NCBI RefSeq assembly: GCF_035610345.1
Contig: NZ_CP141212.1
Coordinates: forward strand, 3,295,501-3,359,500
Source of the DNA: Sinorhizobium meliloti
GTDB taxonomy: Bacteria > Pseudomonadota > Alphaproteobacteria > Rhizobiales > Rhizobiaceae
Direction: 5' to 3'
DNA: 64,000 nt
The notes beneath the pieces are model-generated. The model searched no databases. It was not told where the DNA came from and saw only the letters and a list, made by a program, of their open reading frames with translations. The position numbers and the translations under genes are program-made. Shown here piece after piece: positions 47,989 through 60,035 of this stretch; the stretch's first letter is position 1; each line of letters opens with the position of its first letter.

Positions 47989-49497
47989 TCAGCGCGGCAT
48001 CCACCAGTTGCTGCGCCGGCCGATATGCATGTTGAGCGTCTTCGTCTCCGTATAGTCCTCGACCGCATGGCGACCGAGCTCGCGGCCGAGACCGGATTGC
48101 CGATAGCCGCCGAAAGGCAGCTCCGATGCGCCATCCATGAAGGTGTTCATCCAGACCGTGCCGGCGCGTACGCGCCGCCCGATCGTCAGGCAGGTGTCGA
48201 AGTCGCGGCTCCAGACCCCGGCGGAAAGCCCGTAATCGATCGAATTGGCGATCCGGATCGCCTCTTCCGTCTTCTCGAAAGTCAGAACGGAGAGAACCGG
48301 CCCGAAGACTTCCTCCCGGGCCACGGCCATTTCGGGCCGAACGGCCGACAGAATGGTCGGGGCCATGAACTGTCCCATGCCGAGATCGAGCGTGGTGCCG
48401 CCATGGGCTATTCTCGCGCCTTCGTTCGACGCCGAAGAAACATAGCCGGCGATCTTTTGCAGATGCTGCGGCGTGATGATTGCGCCAACCTGCGTTTCAG
48501 GGTCAAGCGGATCTCCGACCTTGACCTTGGCCGAGAGGCTGGCGATGCGCGCCGTCACCTCCTCGGCGATATCGCGATGCAGGATCAGCCGCGAGCCGGC
48601 ATTGCAGCATTCGCCGGCATTGAAATAGGCGCCGAAGACGGCCGCATCGATGAATTCGTCCAGGTTTGCGTCCGGAAAGACGATCTGCGGATTCTTGCCG
48701 CCGAGTTCCAGCGAGACCTTCTTCAAGGTCTGCGCCGCATTGGCCATGGTCAGCCGGCCGATTCCGGTCGAGCCGGTAAAGGAGACCATGTCGACATGCG
48801 GGTGGGTGGTGAGCGGCGCGCCGGCCTCCGGCCCCGTGCCGACGATGATGTTCACGACGCCCTGGGGCACGCCGGCCGCTTCCAGGATTTCGCCGAGAAC
48901 CAGCGTCGAGGCCGAGGTGAGTTCGGACGGCTTCACCACCGTCGTGCAGCCGGCGGCAAGGGCGAAGGGAAGCTTCTGGCTGACGATCAGGAAAGGGAAG
49001 TTCCACGGCGTGATGATCGATACGACGCCGATCGGCTCGCGCAGCACGACGCCGAGCGTACCCTCCCCGAGCGTGTTGTAGCTTTCGCCCGAGAGTTCGC
49101 GGGCAAGTGCCGCCGCATAGCGCCAGATGTCGGCGGCGCCCGCCAATTCGCCCTTCGCCTGGCTGATCGGCTTGCCGGATTCGACCGCATCGAGAAAAGC
49201 GAGCTCATCCGCGCGCGCGGCAATCATGTCGGCGGCCCTGAGCAGGATCAGCGACCGTTCCGAGGCTGTCATGCGCGGCCACGGACCCTCGTCGAAGGCG
49301 CGCCGTGCGGCGGCGATCGCCCGTTCGGCATCCGCTTTCGCGGCCGCCTGATAGCGGCTGACGACGACGCCGTGACCCGGCGCCACGCGCTCGATCGAGC
49401 GGCCCTCGGCGCCATCCACCCACTGACCGTCGATCAGCATCCGGAATTCGCGGATCTCGTAATCGCCGAGCGCCTTCGGCCTCACCACCGCCGTCAT
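47989..49497 (-). CDS. NAD-dependent aldehyde dehydrogenase
   Basis: A 502-residue ALDH of the broad betaine/phenylacetaldehyde type. ITPWNFPFLIVSQKLPFALAAGCTTVVKPSE, VSFTGSTGIGR, the Glu in LELGGKNP and the nucleophile in AGECCNAG (C298) are all present, and the ending ELPFGGYRQSGLGRELGRHAVEDYTETKTLNMH is typical. It would oxidise an aldehyde intermediate to an acid, possibly the acid that the CoA-transferase then activates. ATG 49497 is chosen because AGGGAG is 7 nt upstream; ATG 49503 lies too close to it. The ATG overlaps the enoyl-CoA hydratase stop codon by one base. Confidence 0.9.
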   Translation of the reverse strand: MTAVVRPKALGDYEIREFRMLIDGQWVDGAEGRSIERVAPGHGVVVSRYQAAAKADAERAIAAARRAFDEGPWPRMTASERSLILLRAADMIAARADELAFLDAVESGKPISQAKGELAGAADIWRYAAALARELSGESYNTLGEGTLGVVLREPIGVVSIITPWNFPFLIVSQKLPFALAAGCTTVVKPSELTSASTLVLGEILEAAGVPQGVVNIIVGTGPEAGAPLTTHPHVDMVSFTGSTGIGRLTMANAAQTLKKVSLELGGKNPQIVFPDANLDEFIDAAVFGAYFNAGECCNAGSRLILHRDIAEEVTARIASLSAKVKVGDPLDPETQVGAIITPQHLQKIAGYVSSASNEGARIAHGGTTLDLGMGQFMAPTILSAVRPEMAVAREEVFGPVLSVLTFEKTEEAIRIANSIDYGLSAGVWSRDFDTCLTIGRRVRAGTVWMNTFMDGASELPFGGYRQSGLGRELGRHAVEDYTETKTLNMHIGRRSNWWMPR

Positions 49498-50276
49498 CAC
49501 CATTCTCCCTTGAAGCGAGCTTCACGCTTTTCACTGAAGGCGGCTACGCCTTCCTTGAGATCGCCGGTCTTGGCGACGAGGATCGATCCCAACGCTTCCA
49601 CCGCCGCGCCCTTGTCTTCGCCGCTGGCCGAGGCGATCATCAGCTTCGATATTTCGAGCGCCGCCGGCCCGCGGCCGGCGACCCGCGCAGCGTAGTCGCG
49701 CGCCGCCTGCATGACCGCGCCGGTCTCGACCACTGCGTCGATAAGCCCCTCGGCCTTGGCTTCCGCCGCCGAGAACATCTCGCCGCCGAGCACCATGCGG
49801 CGAACGATCTGCGCGCCGAAGCGCGCGACCAGGCGCTGCGTGCCCGACCAGCCCGGAACCATGCCGAGGCTCGTCTCCGGCAGGCCGATCTTCACCTGTT
49901 TTTCGGCCAGACGTATATCCGCCGCCGCCGCAAGCTCCAGACCGCCGCCAAGCGCATGGCCGTTGAGTGCCGCGATCACCGGCATGCGCAGCGTGGCGAG
50001 CCGTTCGAAAACGCGGTGGCCGAAACGGACCCAGTCATGGCCGAAGGCGGCTGGCTCCATGCCGCCCCAGGCCTTGATGTCGCCGCCGGCGGAAAAGGCC
50101 TTGCCCTCGCCGGTAAGGATCAGGACGCGCACGTCGCGCTTCGCCTCGGCCGTATCGCAGGCCGCGTCTAGCGCCTTCAGCATGCCGATGTCGAAGGCGT
50201 TGAGCTTTTCCGGCCGCGCGACCGTCATGATCGCTATGGGACCGTCGAAATCGATGCGGATGCGTTCGTCAGCCAT
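49497..50276 (-). CDS. enoyl-CoA hydratase/isomerase family protein
   Basis: A 259-residue crotonase-fold enzyme. The oxyanion-hole parts are AFSAGGDIKAWGG and ALNGHALGGGLELAAAADIRLA, and the segment PETSLGMVPGWSGTQRL carries the acidic active-site residue. It hydrates, isomerises or cleaves an acyl-CoA. Its ATG lies 8 bases inside the CoA-transferase gene end and follows GGAGG, so the two are coupled. Together they point to catabolism of a carboxylic acid as a CoA ester within an otherwise sugar-like operon. Confidence 0.9.
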   Translation of the reverse strand: MADERIRIDFDGPIAIMTVARPEKLNAFDIGMLKALDAACDTAEAKRDVRVLILTGEGKAFSAGGDIKAWGGMEPAAFGHDWVRFGHRVFERLATLRMPVIAALNGHALGGGLELAAAADIRLAEKQVKIGLPETSLGMVPGWSGTQRLVARFGAQIVRRMVLGGEMFSAAEAKAEGLIDAVVETGAVMQAARDYAARVAGRGPAALEISKLMIASASGEDKGAAVEALGSILVAKTGDLKEGVAAFSEKREARFKGEW

Positions 50277-51890
50277 CGTCGCCTCCCGTGAGCCGGCGCG
50301 GCGCCTTGGCGGGCAGCGTCAGGCCGATCGGCCCCTCGCCGAACAGCGCCGGATCCATCGGCTTCAGCGCGTCGGAGACGATCAGCGGAAACTCCGACTG
50401 ACCAAGGATATCCGTTTCGAGATCGACGCCCGGGGCGATTTCGGTGAGCACCACGCCTTCCGGGGTCAGTTTCATCACGCAGCGCTCGGTGACATAGGTG
50501 ATGTCCTGCCCCTGTTCGACGGCCCGGCGGCCGGAGAAAGTGACGTGCTCGACCGTGTTGACGAGCTTCCTGAGCTTGCCTTCCTTCTCGATCACGAGCC
50601 GCCCGTCGCCGACCGCCAGCTTCGCACCCGCATTGAACATGCCGGAGAAGACGATCTTCTTCGCCCGCGCGGTTATGTCGACGAATCCGCCCGCCCCCGC
50701 CGTTACATGCGGCCGGAAGCTGAGCTTCGAGACGTTGACGGAGCCGGTGCGGTCGATCTCCAGGAAGGAGAGCAGAGAAGCATCGAAGCCTGCGCCCTGG
50801 AAATAGGTGAACTGGTATGGCGACGGCATGAAGGCGTCCGCATTCGAGGCGCAGCCGAAGGCGAAATCGAGGAGCGGCACGCCGCCGACGGCGCCCTGTT
50901 CGATGACCCAGGTCACTGCGCCGTGCAGACCCTCTTCGATGAGGATGCGCGGGACGTTTGCGGAAATGCCGAAACCGAGATTGACCGCACTGCCCGCCTC
51001 GAGCTCCTTGGCGACGCGGCGCGCGATCACTTTCTGGATATTGAATTCCGGCAGTCGGAAGCTGTCGAGCGGACGGAATATCTCGCCGGAAATGGCGGGG
51101 TCGTAGAGCGTCTGCGTCGTCTGCTTCTGTTCGGGATCCACGACGACATAGTCGACCAGAACGCCCGGTACACGCACATCATGGGGCTTCAGCGAGCCTT
51201 CTTTGGCAATGCGTTTCACCTGGGCAATGACGATGCCGCCATTGTTGCGGGCGGCAAGCGCCTGATCGAGGCCACCTAGATAGGCGCCCTCGTGCTCATA
51301 GGTGAGATTGCCGCATTCGTCGGCGGTCGTCGCGCGGATGATCGCCACCTGAGGCGCGATCGCCTTGAAATAAAGCCAGTCCTCTCCCTCGAAGGAGATC
51401 TTCTTCACCACCGGTTCGGCGGCGGCTGACGCATTCATAGCGCAGCCTTCGCGCGACGGGTCGACGAAGGTGTCGAGCCCCACCTTGGTCATGACGCCCG
51501 GGCGCTTGGCCGCCGCCTCGCGATGCATGTCGAAGAGAATGCCCGAGGGAATATTATAGGCGGCCACCTCGTTCGCGCCGATCATCTGCCAGATCAGCGG
51601 CGGTTCGGCGCTCGACGGGCCTGAGGGATAGGAGCCGCCGATGATCTTTTTCAGGAGGCCCTTCCTGGCGATATGATCCACGCCCTTGATGCCGCTCATG
51701 TCGCCGGCGGCGATCGGATGCAGCGTCGTCAGATCGCGCGGGTGTCCGGTCGCCTCGAAGCGCTCGCCGATCGCCTTCAGCATCAGGTCCGGGCAGCCAA
51801 GCCCGCTGGAGGAGGAGACCGACACGATTGCGCCGTCCGGAATCAAGCCGGCAGCTTCCGCAAGCGAAATATGTTTGCCCGTCATGCGCA

Positions 51891-51891
<1 letters not shown>
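50269..51891 (-). CDS. acyl-CoA:carboxylate CoA-transferase (fused alpha-beta)
   Basis: A 540-residue single-chain family I CoA-transferase, with alpha and beta halves joined as in propionate CoA-transferase and YdiF. The alpha half has SLAEAAGLIPDGAIVSVSSSSGLG and the beta half the catalytic glutamate in VIEQGAVGGVP (E331), which forms the acyl-anhydride. It moves CoA from acetyl-CoA or a similar donor to an acid. The ATG at 51891 overlaps the stop of the Gfo/Idh gene (TGATG). An upstream TTG reading is less likely. Confidence 0.9.
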
Positions 51892-53932
<2,041 letters not shown>

Positions 53933-53971
53933 GAACATCCTCCCCGAAATTTCATTTCTCTCGTCCTCAAT

Positions 53972-53989
53972 AATTGGAACGTTCCAATT
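53972..53989. promoter_or_regulatory. LacI operator 1 (perfect palindrome)
   Basis: AATTGGAACGTTCCAATT reads the same on both strands and has the central CG and symmetric arms of LacI/GalR operators. It lies 40 bp upstream of the lacI start, within the expected promoter. Confidence 0.8.
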
Positions 53990-54156
53990 TCGTCAAGAGG
54001 CTCCTGTTCACATTTTTGCCGGCGCCTTGGCAACGCATGGCACTGAATTTCTCCCGTAAGCGGCTGTTATAGCTAATTCGAGAGGATTACCTCATTCCGG
54101 ACTCCACAGGGGAGCGCTGCTGCTGCGAGGAGAGAGTTTGATTTTCGCCTTGAAAT

Positions 54157-54170
54157 TTGGAACGGTCTAA
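54157..54170. promoter_or_regulatory. LacI operator 2 (degenerate copy)
   Basis: TTGGAACGGTCTAA matches the core of operator 1 at 12 of 14 positions and is flanked by AAA and ATT. It lies 39 bp before the DUF993 start, about 180 bp from operator 1, which suggests control of both divergent genes and perhaps looping. Confidence 0.65.
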
Positions 54171-54208
54171 ATTATTCGATGCGATGAGGTAGAGGAGGAC
54201 ATAAGCCG

Positions 54209-55378
54209 ATGACCAGCGTTTTTCTGCCGCGCCAGGACGGTTCGCTCGAAGAGTACCGGCTTCGGGGCGAACCGATCACCCGACCCGGAGCGGCCCCGAC
54301 CTTCAACCGCATCGCCTATGCGGCCGCGCATGTCGTTTCCGATCCGCTTCGCGACAGCGACCCTTGGGGCAATCCGGCAATCGACTGGGAAGCGACGATG
54401 GCCTTCCGCCATCACCTGTGGGGGCTCGGCTTCCGGATCGCCGAGGCGATGGATACGGCGCAACGCGGCATGGGACTTACATGGGCGGCGGCGCAGGAAC
54501 TGATCCGTCGCTCGCTCGCTGAAGCGCGAAGCGTCCCGGGCGCCGATCTCGCCTGCGGCGCCGGCACCGACCACCTTTCGCCGGCCGACGCGCGCTCGAT
54601 TGACGATGTCATCGCGGCCTACGAGGAGCAGGTCGGCTTCGTCGAAGCCGAGGGCGGCCGGGCGATCATGATGGCGAGCCGGGCGCTCGCGCGCGTGGCG
54701 CGCTCCCCCGACGACTACCGGCGTGTCTACGGCCGCATCCTCTCCCAGACCAGGGACAAGGTCGTACTCCACTGGCTGGGCGACATGTTCGACCCGCAGC
54801 TCAAAGGCTATTGGGGCTCGGAAAACTTCGGGCAGGCGCTCGAAACCGTGCTGGCCATCATCGGCGAGAACAGCGCCAAGGTAGAGGGAATCAAGATTTC
54901 GCTGCTCGACAACGCCAAGGAATTGGCGCTGCGCAGCCGGCTCCCCGAGGGCGTGCTCTGCTTCACCGGCGACGATTTCAACTATGCGGAACTGATCGAG
55001 GGCGACGGCAACACGTACAGCCACGCACTGCTCGGCATCTTCGACGCCGTCGCGCCGTCGGCCTCGAAGGCGCTCGCGGCCCTCGCCGAGGGCGATCTTG
55101 CGACCTTTCGCGGCGTCATAGAGCCGACCGTGCCGCTCTCGCGCAAGATCTTCGAGGCGCCGACGCAATACTACAAGGCCGGCGTCGTCTTCCTGGCCTG
55201 GCTGAACGGCCACCAACGGCATTTCACCCTGCCGGCCGGCCTGCAATCGGCTCGCGGATTGCTCCACTATGCCGATATCTTCCGCCTGGCGGATCAGGCC
55301 AATGTGCTCGACAAGCCGGAGCTGGCTACTGAGCGGATGCACAATCTGCTGGCTGTGCTGGGGGTGGAGCAGGCATAG
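54209..55378 (+). CDS. DUF993 family protein (dihydrodipicolinate-synthase-like TIM barrel)
   Basis: A 389-residue cytoplasmic protein that I recognise as DUF993, a family related by fold to class I aldolases of the DHDPS/NAL type. Visible features include FNRIAYAAAHVVSDPLRD, IDWEATMAFRHHLWGLGFRIAEAMDTAQRG, CGAGTDHL, HWLGDMFDPQLKGYWG and a Lys in KVEGIKISLLDNAKELALR that could be the Schiff-base lysine; FTGDDFNYAELIEGDG follows. No reaction is established to my knowledge. In its setting a retro-aldol cleavage of a keto-acid or keto-sugar is the best guess. It is divergent from lacI, has an operator copy in front, and an AGGAGG ribosome site about 10 nt before ATG 54209. Confidence 0.75.
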   Translation: MTSVFLPRQDGSLEEYRLRGEPITRPGAAPTFNRIAYAAAHVVSDPLRDSDPWGNPAIDWEATMAFRHHLWGLGFRIAEAMDTAQRGMGLTWAAAQELIRRSLAEARSVPGADLACGAGTDHLSPADARSIDDVIAAYEEQVGFVEAEGGRAIMMASRALARVARSPDDYRRVYGRILSQTRDKVVLHWLGDMFDPQLKGYWGSENFGQALETVLAIIGENSAKVEGIKISLLDNAKELALRSRLPEGVLCFTGDDFNYAELIEGDGNTYSHALLGIFDAVAPSASKALAALAEGDLATFRGVIEPTVPLSRKIFEAPTQYYKAGVVFLAWLNGHQRHFTLPAGLQSARGLLHYADIFRLADQANVLDKPELATERMHNLLAVLGVEQA

Positions 55379-55404
55379 ATCTCACCTGTCTTCATCGGGC
55401 AGGT

Positions 55405-55560
55405 CATGCCCCCTCGTCGCCTTCGCGACCTTCTCTCCGCAAGCGGGGCGAAGGGGCGACGGCGCGCGCGGTCCCCCTCCACACCACAGGCGTAGCCGCA
55501 ATGAGATCGCCCGTGTGGCGCGTCCCCTCCCGCCGCTTGCGGGGAGAGGGTGGGGGGCAG
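55405..55560. repeat. degenerate copies of the dispersed palindromes
   Basis: The gap between the convergent DUF993 and oligopeptidase genes contains CCTTCTCTCCGC...GGGGCGAAGG (about 55429-55454) and GTCCCCTCCC...GCGGGGAGAGGG (about 55522-55550). They are worn versions of the units at 41.1 and 46.5 kb and may serve as the 3' ends of both transcripts. Confidence 0.65.
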
Positions 55561-55589
55561 TTACCCCCTATATTTTCAAAGACAAGAGC

Positions 55590-57653
55590 CTAAGCCGCCA
55601 GCCCCTTCTTCGCCAGCATCGCATCCGGGCTTGGCAGCTTGCCGCGGAAGGCCTTGTAGGCGTCTTCCGGATCGACGGAGCCGCCGACCGAGTAGATATT
55701 GTCCTTCAGTCTGGCCGCCATCGCCGGGTCGAAGGGATCGCCGGTCTCCTCGAAGGCCGCGAATGCATCGGCGTCGAGCACCTCCGACCACATGTAGGAG
55801 TAGTAGCCGGCCGAATAGCCGTCGCCGGAGAAGACGTGAAGAAAATGCGGGCTGCGGTGGCGCATGACGATCGACTGCGGCAGGCCGATCTTCTCGAGCG
55901 TCGCCGCTTCGAGCGCCATCGGATCGCCGACCTCTTCCGCCGTGTGATAGGCCATATCGACGAGCGCCGAGGCGGTAAACTCGACCGTCGCGAAACCGGA
56001 ATTGAACGTCCGCGCCGCCAACACCTTGTCGAGCAGCGCCTGCGGCATCGGCTCGCCGGTCCTGTAGTGCACCGCATATTTCCGGAGAATGTCCGGCACC
56101 GTCAGCCAATGCTCGTATAGCTGCGAGGGCAGCTCCACGAAATCGCGCGCGACACCGGTACCCGAAACCGAGGGATAGGTGACATTGGAAAGCATGCCGT
56201 GCAGCGCGTGGCCGAATTCATGGAAGAGCGTGCGGGCATCGTCGATCGAGAGAAGCGCCGGCTTGCCCTCGGCGGGCTTGGCGAAGTTGCAGACATTGTA
56301 CACGATCGGGATTTCGCCGATTGCGCCGTTCTCGAGCTTCAGCCTGTGCTGCGACTGAAAGGAGCTCATCCATGCGCCGGAGCGTTTCGAGGAGCGCGCG
56401 AAATAATCACCGAGGAAAAGGGCCGTGAGCCTGCCTGAGGCGTCGCGTATCTCGAAGACGCGGACGTCCGGGTGATAGGCGGGAACGCCATTCTTCTCGG
56501 TTGCGGTGATGCCGAAGAGGCGGCTGGCGACGGCGAAGCAGGCGTCGATGATCTTCTCCAGCTGCAGATAGGGCTTCAGTTCGCTTTCCGAAAAGCTGAA
56601 TTTCCGGGCCCTGAATTTTTCCGCATAGTGTCGCCAGTCCCAAGGCATGACCTCGTGGTTGCGGCCCTCTTCGGCAATGAGCGTGGCGAGTTCCGCCTCC
56701 TCTTCCCGGGCCCGCGCCACCGCCTTTTCCCATACCTGCATCAGCAGGCCATTCACCGCCTCAGGGGTCTTCGCCATGGTATTGTCGAGCTTCAGCGCCG
56801 CATAATTCTCATAGCCGAGCAGTTTCGCCTTTTCCGCCCGGAGAGCGAGCGTTTCGGCGATGATGCCGCGATTGTCGGTCTCGCCGCCATTTTCGCCGCG
56901 CGCCGTCCAGGCCCTGAAAGCCTGTTCGCGCAGTTCCCGTCTTTCGGAGAAGGTCAGGAACGGCTCGATGATCGAGCGCGACAGCGTGACCGCATATTTA
57001 TCTTCCTCGCCGCGCTCGCGCGCGGCCGCCGCCATCGCATCTCTCAGGAAATCCGGAATCCCCGCCAGGTCCTCTTCGCTCGACAGGATGAGCGCCCAGC
57101 CCTTCTCGTCGGCGAGAACGTTCTGCCCGAACCTGGCGCCGAGGCCGGCGAGCTTCTCGTTGATCGCCGCGAGACGCTCCTGCTCGGGCTTGTCAAGCTT
57201 GGCGCCCGCCTTCACGAAGCTCTTCCAGTGCCGTTCCAGAACGCGCATGGCTTCGACATCGAGGCCGAGCTCTTCCCGTTTCTCCCAGAGTGCGTCGATG
57301 CGGCCGAAGAGTGCCGGGTTGGTGCCGATCTTCGAATAATGGCGCGACATTTTCGGTGCGATCTCGCGCTCCAGCGCCTGAATCACCTCGTTCGTATGGG
57401 CGCCCGCCTTGCTCCAGAAGAGAGCGGAGACGCGCGAAAGTTCATCGCCGGCGATTTCCAGCGCGGCGACGGTGTTGTCGAAGGTGGGCTCCTCCGCATT
57501 GTTGGCAATGGCCTCGATCTCCGCCTCGTGACTCGCCAATGCCGCATCGAAGGCAGGCGCGAAATCCTCGTCCATGATCGCCTCGAACCGGGGCAGGCCC
57601 TCGTGTCCGGTCCAGTTGACGAGGGCGGGATTGAGCGAAGCGCTGTCGGTCAT
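55590..57653 (-). CDS. M3 family oligopeptidase (peptidyl-dipeptidase / oligopeptidase A type)
   Basis: A zinc peptidase of 687 residues, cytoplasmic (no signal peptide), of the M3 family (Dcp/PrlC). The long helical N-terminal part leads to the zinc site FHEFGHALHG (HExxH at about 478) with the third ligand Glu downstream (FVELPSQLYEHW). The C-terminal GYYSYMWSEVLDADAFAAFEE is typical. It degrades short peptides such as cleaved signal peptides. The start MTDSASLNPALVNW at 57653 has AAAGGAA before it; a longer frame upstream lacks homology. It is divergent from leuB across 333 bp. Dcp and PrlC are hard to separate by eye. Confidence 0.92.
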   Translation of the reverse strand: MTDSASLNPALVNWTGHEGLPRFEAIMDEDFAPAFDAALASHEAEIEAIANNAEEPTFDNTVAALEIAGDELSRVSALFWSKAGAHTNEVIQALEREIAPKMSRHYSKIGTNPALFGRIDALWEKREELGLDVEAMRVLERHWKSFVKAGAKLDKPEQERLAAINEKLAGLGARFGQNVLADEKGWALILSSEEDLAGIPDFLRDAMAAAARERGEEDKYAVTLSRSIIEPFLTFSERRELREQAFRAWTARGENGGETDNRGIIAETLALRAEKAKLLGYENYAALKLDNTMAKTPEAVNGLLMQVWEKAVARAREEEAELATLIAEEGRNHEVMPWDWRHYAEKFRARKFSFSESELKPYLQLEKIIDACFAVASRLFGITATEKNGVPAYHPDVRVFEIRDASGRLTALFLGDYFARSSKRSGAWMSSFQSQHRLKLENGAIGEIPIVYNVCNFAKPAEGKPALLSIDDARTLFHEFGHALHGMLSNVTYPSVSGTGVARDFVELPSQLYEHWLTVPDILRKYAVHYRTGEPMPQALLDKVLAARTFNSGFATVEFTASALVDMAYHTAEEVGDPMALEAATLEKIGLPQSIVMRHRSPHFLHVFSGDGYSAGYYSYMWSEVLDADAFAAFEETGDPFDPAMAARLKDNIYSVGGSVDPEDAYKAFRGKLPSPDAMLAKKGLAA

Positions 57654-57986
57654 CAGGATTCCTTTCGAATGCGGGAGCGCGGCGAAAACCGCAAAGCAGG
57701 TGCTTGAAGTGGTCGATCGGCGCCGGACCGTCAAGGTTTGCGCAGGGCGAAAAGGCCGGGCGCTGCTTGCCAGGCCGCCTGCGGAAAGGCACCGAAAAGA
57801 AGCGTTTCCGACATGGTGAAATCCCCGGTTGAGTTCAGCCATTCGAGCGCCGGCGGGCGATTCCGTCAAGCGGAAACAGGGTAGCGGTGACACCGGAGCA
57901 CGCACAATTCTTTCGCAGACGCAATTTCCCTTGATACGAAGTTGCGCTAAGAACCCGGCCGAGTTTTCACGCGAGAAGGACTATCC
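57654..57986. other. oligopeptidase-leuB divergent intergenic region
   Basis: The 333-bp gap must carry the leuB promoter and that of the oligopeptidase. I looked for a leucine-rich leader peptide with an attenuator before leuB and did not find one. Short open frames here have no recognisable product. Confidence 0.45.
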
Positions 57987-59099
57987 ATGACTGTGCGCAA
58001 TCTCTTCCTTCTGCCCGGCGACGGCATCGGCCCGGAAGCCATGGCGGAAGTCCGCAAAATCATCGCTTACATGAATGCCGAGCGAGACGCCGGCTTCGTG
58101 ACGGACGAGGGGCTTGTGGGTGGCTCGGCCTATGACGCCCATGGCGCGGCGATCTCCGAAGGGGATATGGCGAAGGCGCTTGCCGCCGATGCGGTGCTCT
58201 TCGGCGCCGTCGGCGGACCGAAATGGGATGCGGTGCCCTATGAGGTGCGGCCGGAAGCCGGGCTCCTGCGCCTGCGCAAGGACCTCGAGCTTTTCGCCAA
58301 CCTTCGCCCCGCCATCTGCTACCCGGCGCTTGCCAACGCATCGTCGCTGAAGCCCGAGCTGGTCGAGGGCCTCGACATCCTCATCGTGCGCGAGCTGACG
58401 GGCGGCGTCTATTTCGGCGAGCCCAAGGAGATCATCGATCTCGGCAACGGCCAGAAGCGCGGCATCGACACGCAGGTCTACGACACCTACGAGATCGAGC
58501 GCATCGCCGGGGTCGCCTTCGAACTCGCCCGCACCCGCAACAATCGCGTCTGCTCGATGGAAAAGCGCAACGTGATGAAGTCGGGCGTGCTCTGGAACCA
58601 GGTCGTGACCGAGACGCACAAGGCGAAGTATTCCGACGTCCAGCTCGAGCACATGCTGGCGGATGCCGGCGGCATGCAGCTCGTGCGGCAGCCGAAGCAG
58701 TTCGACGTGATCGTCACCGACAACCTTTTCGGCGACATGCTGTCCGACGTCGCCGCCATGCTGACAGGCTCGCTCGGCATGCTGCCCTCCGCCTCGCTCG
58801 GCGCTCCGGATGCCAAGACCGGCAAGCGCAAGGCGCTCTACGAGCCGGTGCACGGCTCGGCGCCGGACATCGCCGGCAAGGGGGTCGCCAATCCGATCGC
58901 CATGATCGCTTCCTTCGCCATGTGCCTGCGCTACTCCTTCAACCTCGTGAAGGAAGCCGACGGCCTGGAGAAGGCGATCGCCAACGTGCTCGATCAGGGC
59001 ATCCGCACCGGCGACATCATGGCGGAAGGTTGCCGGAAAGTCGGTACGGCCGAGATGGGCGACGCGATCCTCGCCGAGTTCAAGAGCCTCTCGGCCTGA
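57987..59099 (+). CDS. leuB: 3-isopropylmalate dehydrogenase
   Basis: A 370-residue NAD-dependent enzyme of leucine biosynthesis that oxidises and decarboxylates 3-isopropylmalate. [20 protein letters not shown] begins the protein; the substrate Arg residues are in [31 protein letters not shown] and the Mg/NAD part [28 protein letters not shown] are typical, as is [20 protein letters not shown]. Length is normal. It stands alone; leuC and leuD are not in the window, as is usual in rhizobia. Confidence 0.97.
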   Translation: MTVRNLFLLPGDGIGPEAMAEVRKIIAYMNAERDAGFVTDEGLVGGSAYDAHGAAISEGDMAKALAADAVLFGAVGGPKWDAVPYEVRPEAGLLRLRKDLELFANLRPAICYPALANASSLKPELVEGLDILIVRELTGGVYFGEPKEIIDLGNGQKRGIDTQVYDTYEIERIAGVAFELARTRNNRVCSMEKRNVMKSGVLWNQVVTETHKAKYSDVQLEHMLADAGGMQLVRQPKQFDVIVTDNLFGDMLSDVAAMLTGSLGMLPSASLGAPDAKTGKRKALYEPVHGSAPDIAGKGVANPIAMIASFAMCLRYSFNLVKEADGLEKAIANVLDQGIRTGDIMAEGCRKVGTAEMGDAILAEFKSLSA

Positions 59100-59136
59100 C
59101 GACTGCCCCTTCGCTTGCGGCCCGAATAGTCGAACC

Positions 59137-59161
59137 GCACCTCCGGCCTTGCCGGGGGTGC
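59137..59161 (+). terminator. terminator of leuB
   Basis: An 11-bp stem (GCACCTCCGGC/GCCGGGGGTGC, one T-G pair, loop CTT) followed by TTCGCGTTT, 37 bp after the leuB stop. Confidence 0.7.
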
Positions 59162-59229
59162 TTCGCGTTTACGGGGTCTTGATTTTGCCGGCCGAGCCTT
59201 CACATCCATAAGGCGAAGGAAGGAGCAAA

Positions 59230-59937
59230 ATGAACCGACCGCTTTCACTGACCGTCTGGATCTGGCTGATGACGGTCGTCCTCGTCGTCGCCTTCACCCC
59301 GTTCGACCCGCATCTTTCCGAATGGGCGCAAGGTCTGCCGGAGGAGATCGTCGGCTTCAACCGCGCCATCACCGATATCGGCACCTTCGCCTGGATGATC
59401 TACAGCTCGGCCCTGCTGCTGCTGATCGCCTTCGTCGTCCGCCGATCCTCCGCGCGCGACACCTTGCGGCAGAGGGCGCGCGCAGCGCGCAATCTGTCCG
59501 CCTATTTCCTGCTGACGATCGGCACGGCGAGCGCGCTGGTGCACGGCCTGAAATTTCTGATCGGCCGCGCCCGTCCCGAGCTCCTTGCAGATTACGGCCC
59601 CTACAGCCTCACGCCCTTTACCGGCGACACGCTGTTCGAAAGCTTCCCGTCGGGACATTCCACGGCGGCCGGCGCCTTCTTCGGCGCCTTCGCGATGGTG
59701 ATGCCGCAGCTTCGGCCGCTGTTTCTGCTGCTGGCCCTGCTTGTCGGCATCTCGCGCGTCGTGGTCGGCGCGCATTACCCGAGCGATGTCGCCGCCGGCC
59801 TGCTGCTCGGGCTCTGGGTCGCGCTGATGATGGCTTTCCTCTTTGCCCGGCAGGGCTGGCTGTTCAAGCGCGGTGCGGCCGGCTGGCCTGTGCTGAGGCA
59901 TGTGGAGCACGAGGCCGAGGAAAGGGAAGCCGAGTAA
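59230..59937 (+). CDS. PAP2-family membrane phosphatase
   Basis: A 235-residue inner-membrane protein with about six hydrophobic segments and all three PAP2 motifs: KFLIGRARP (about 113), FPSGHSTAAGAFFGA (about 140) and SRVVVGAHYPSDVAAG (about 175). Catalytic His residues are in PSGHS and GAHYPSD. The family removes phosphate from undecaprenyl diphosphate, phosphatidic acid or lipid A on the periplasmic side; rhizobia use such enzymes (LpxE/LpxF) in lipid A remodelling, but the substrate cannot be told here. It is a single gene, convergent with the MHS transporter. Confidence 0.9.
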   Translation: MNRPLSLTVWIWLMTVVLVVAFTPFDPHLSEWAQGLPEEIVGFNRAITDIGTFAWMIYSSALLLLIAFVVRRSSARDTLRQRARAARNLSAYFLLTIGTASALVHGLKFLIGRARPELLADYGPYSLTPFTGDTLFESFPSGHSTAAGAFFGAFAMVMPQLRPLFLLLALLVGISRVVVGAHYPSDVAAGLLLGLWVALMMAFLFARQGWLFKRGAAGWPVLRHVEHEAEEREAE

Positions 59938-59941
59938 ATCG

Positions 59942-59970
59942 AAAAAAAGCCGGCGCGGAAGCCGCGCCGG
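59942..59970 (-). terminator. terminator of the MHS transporter gene
   Basis: On the minus strand a perfect 9-bp stem (CCGGCGCGG/CCGCGCCGG, 3-nt loop) is followed by GCTTTTTTT. It starts 66 bp after the transporter stop. Confidence 0.88.
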
Positions 59971-60035
59971 AGTCAGGAGAGCTGTTGAGTTGGCGGAATG
60001 GGAAACACGCTCCCATCCCGCTCCCGTCCGCCGGC

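Noticed and set aside
57654..57986. Leucine leader peptide and attenuator before leuB
   Set aside because: No short ORF with a leucine run and no terminator/antiterminator pair was found.
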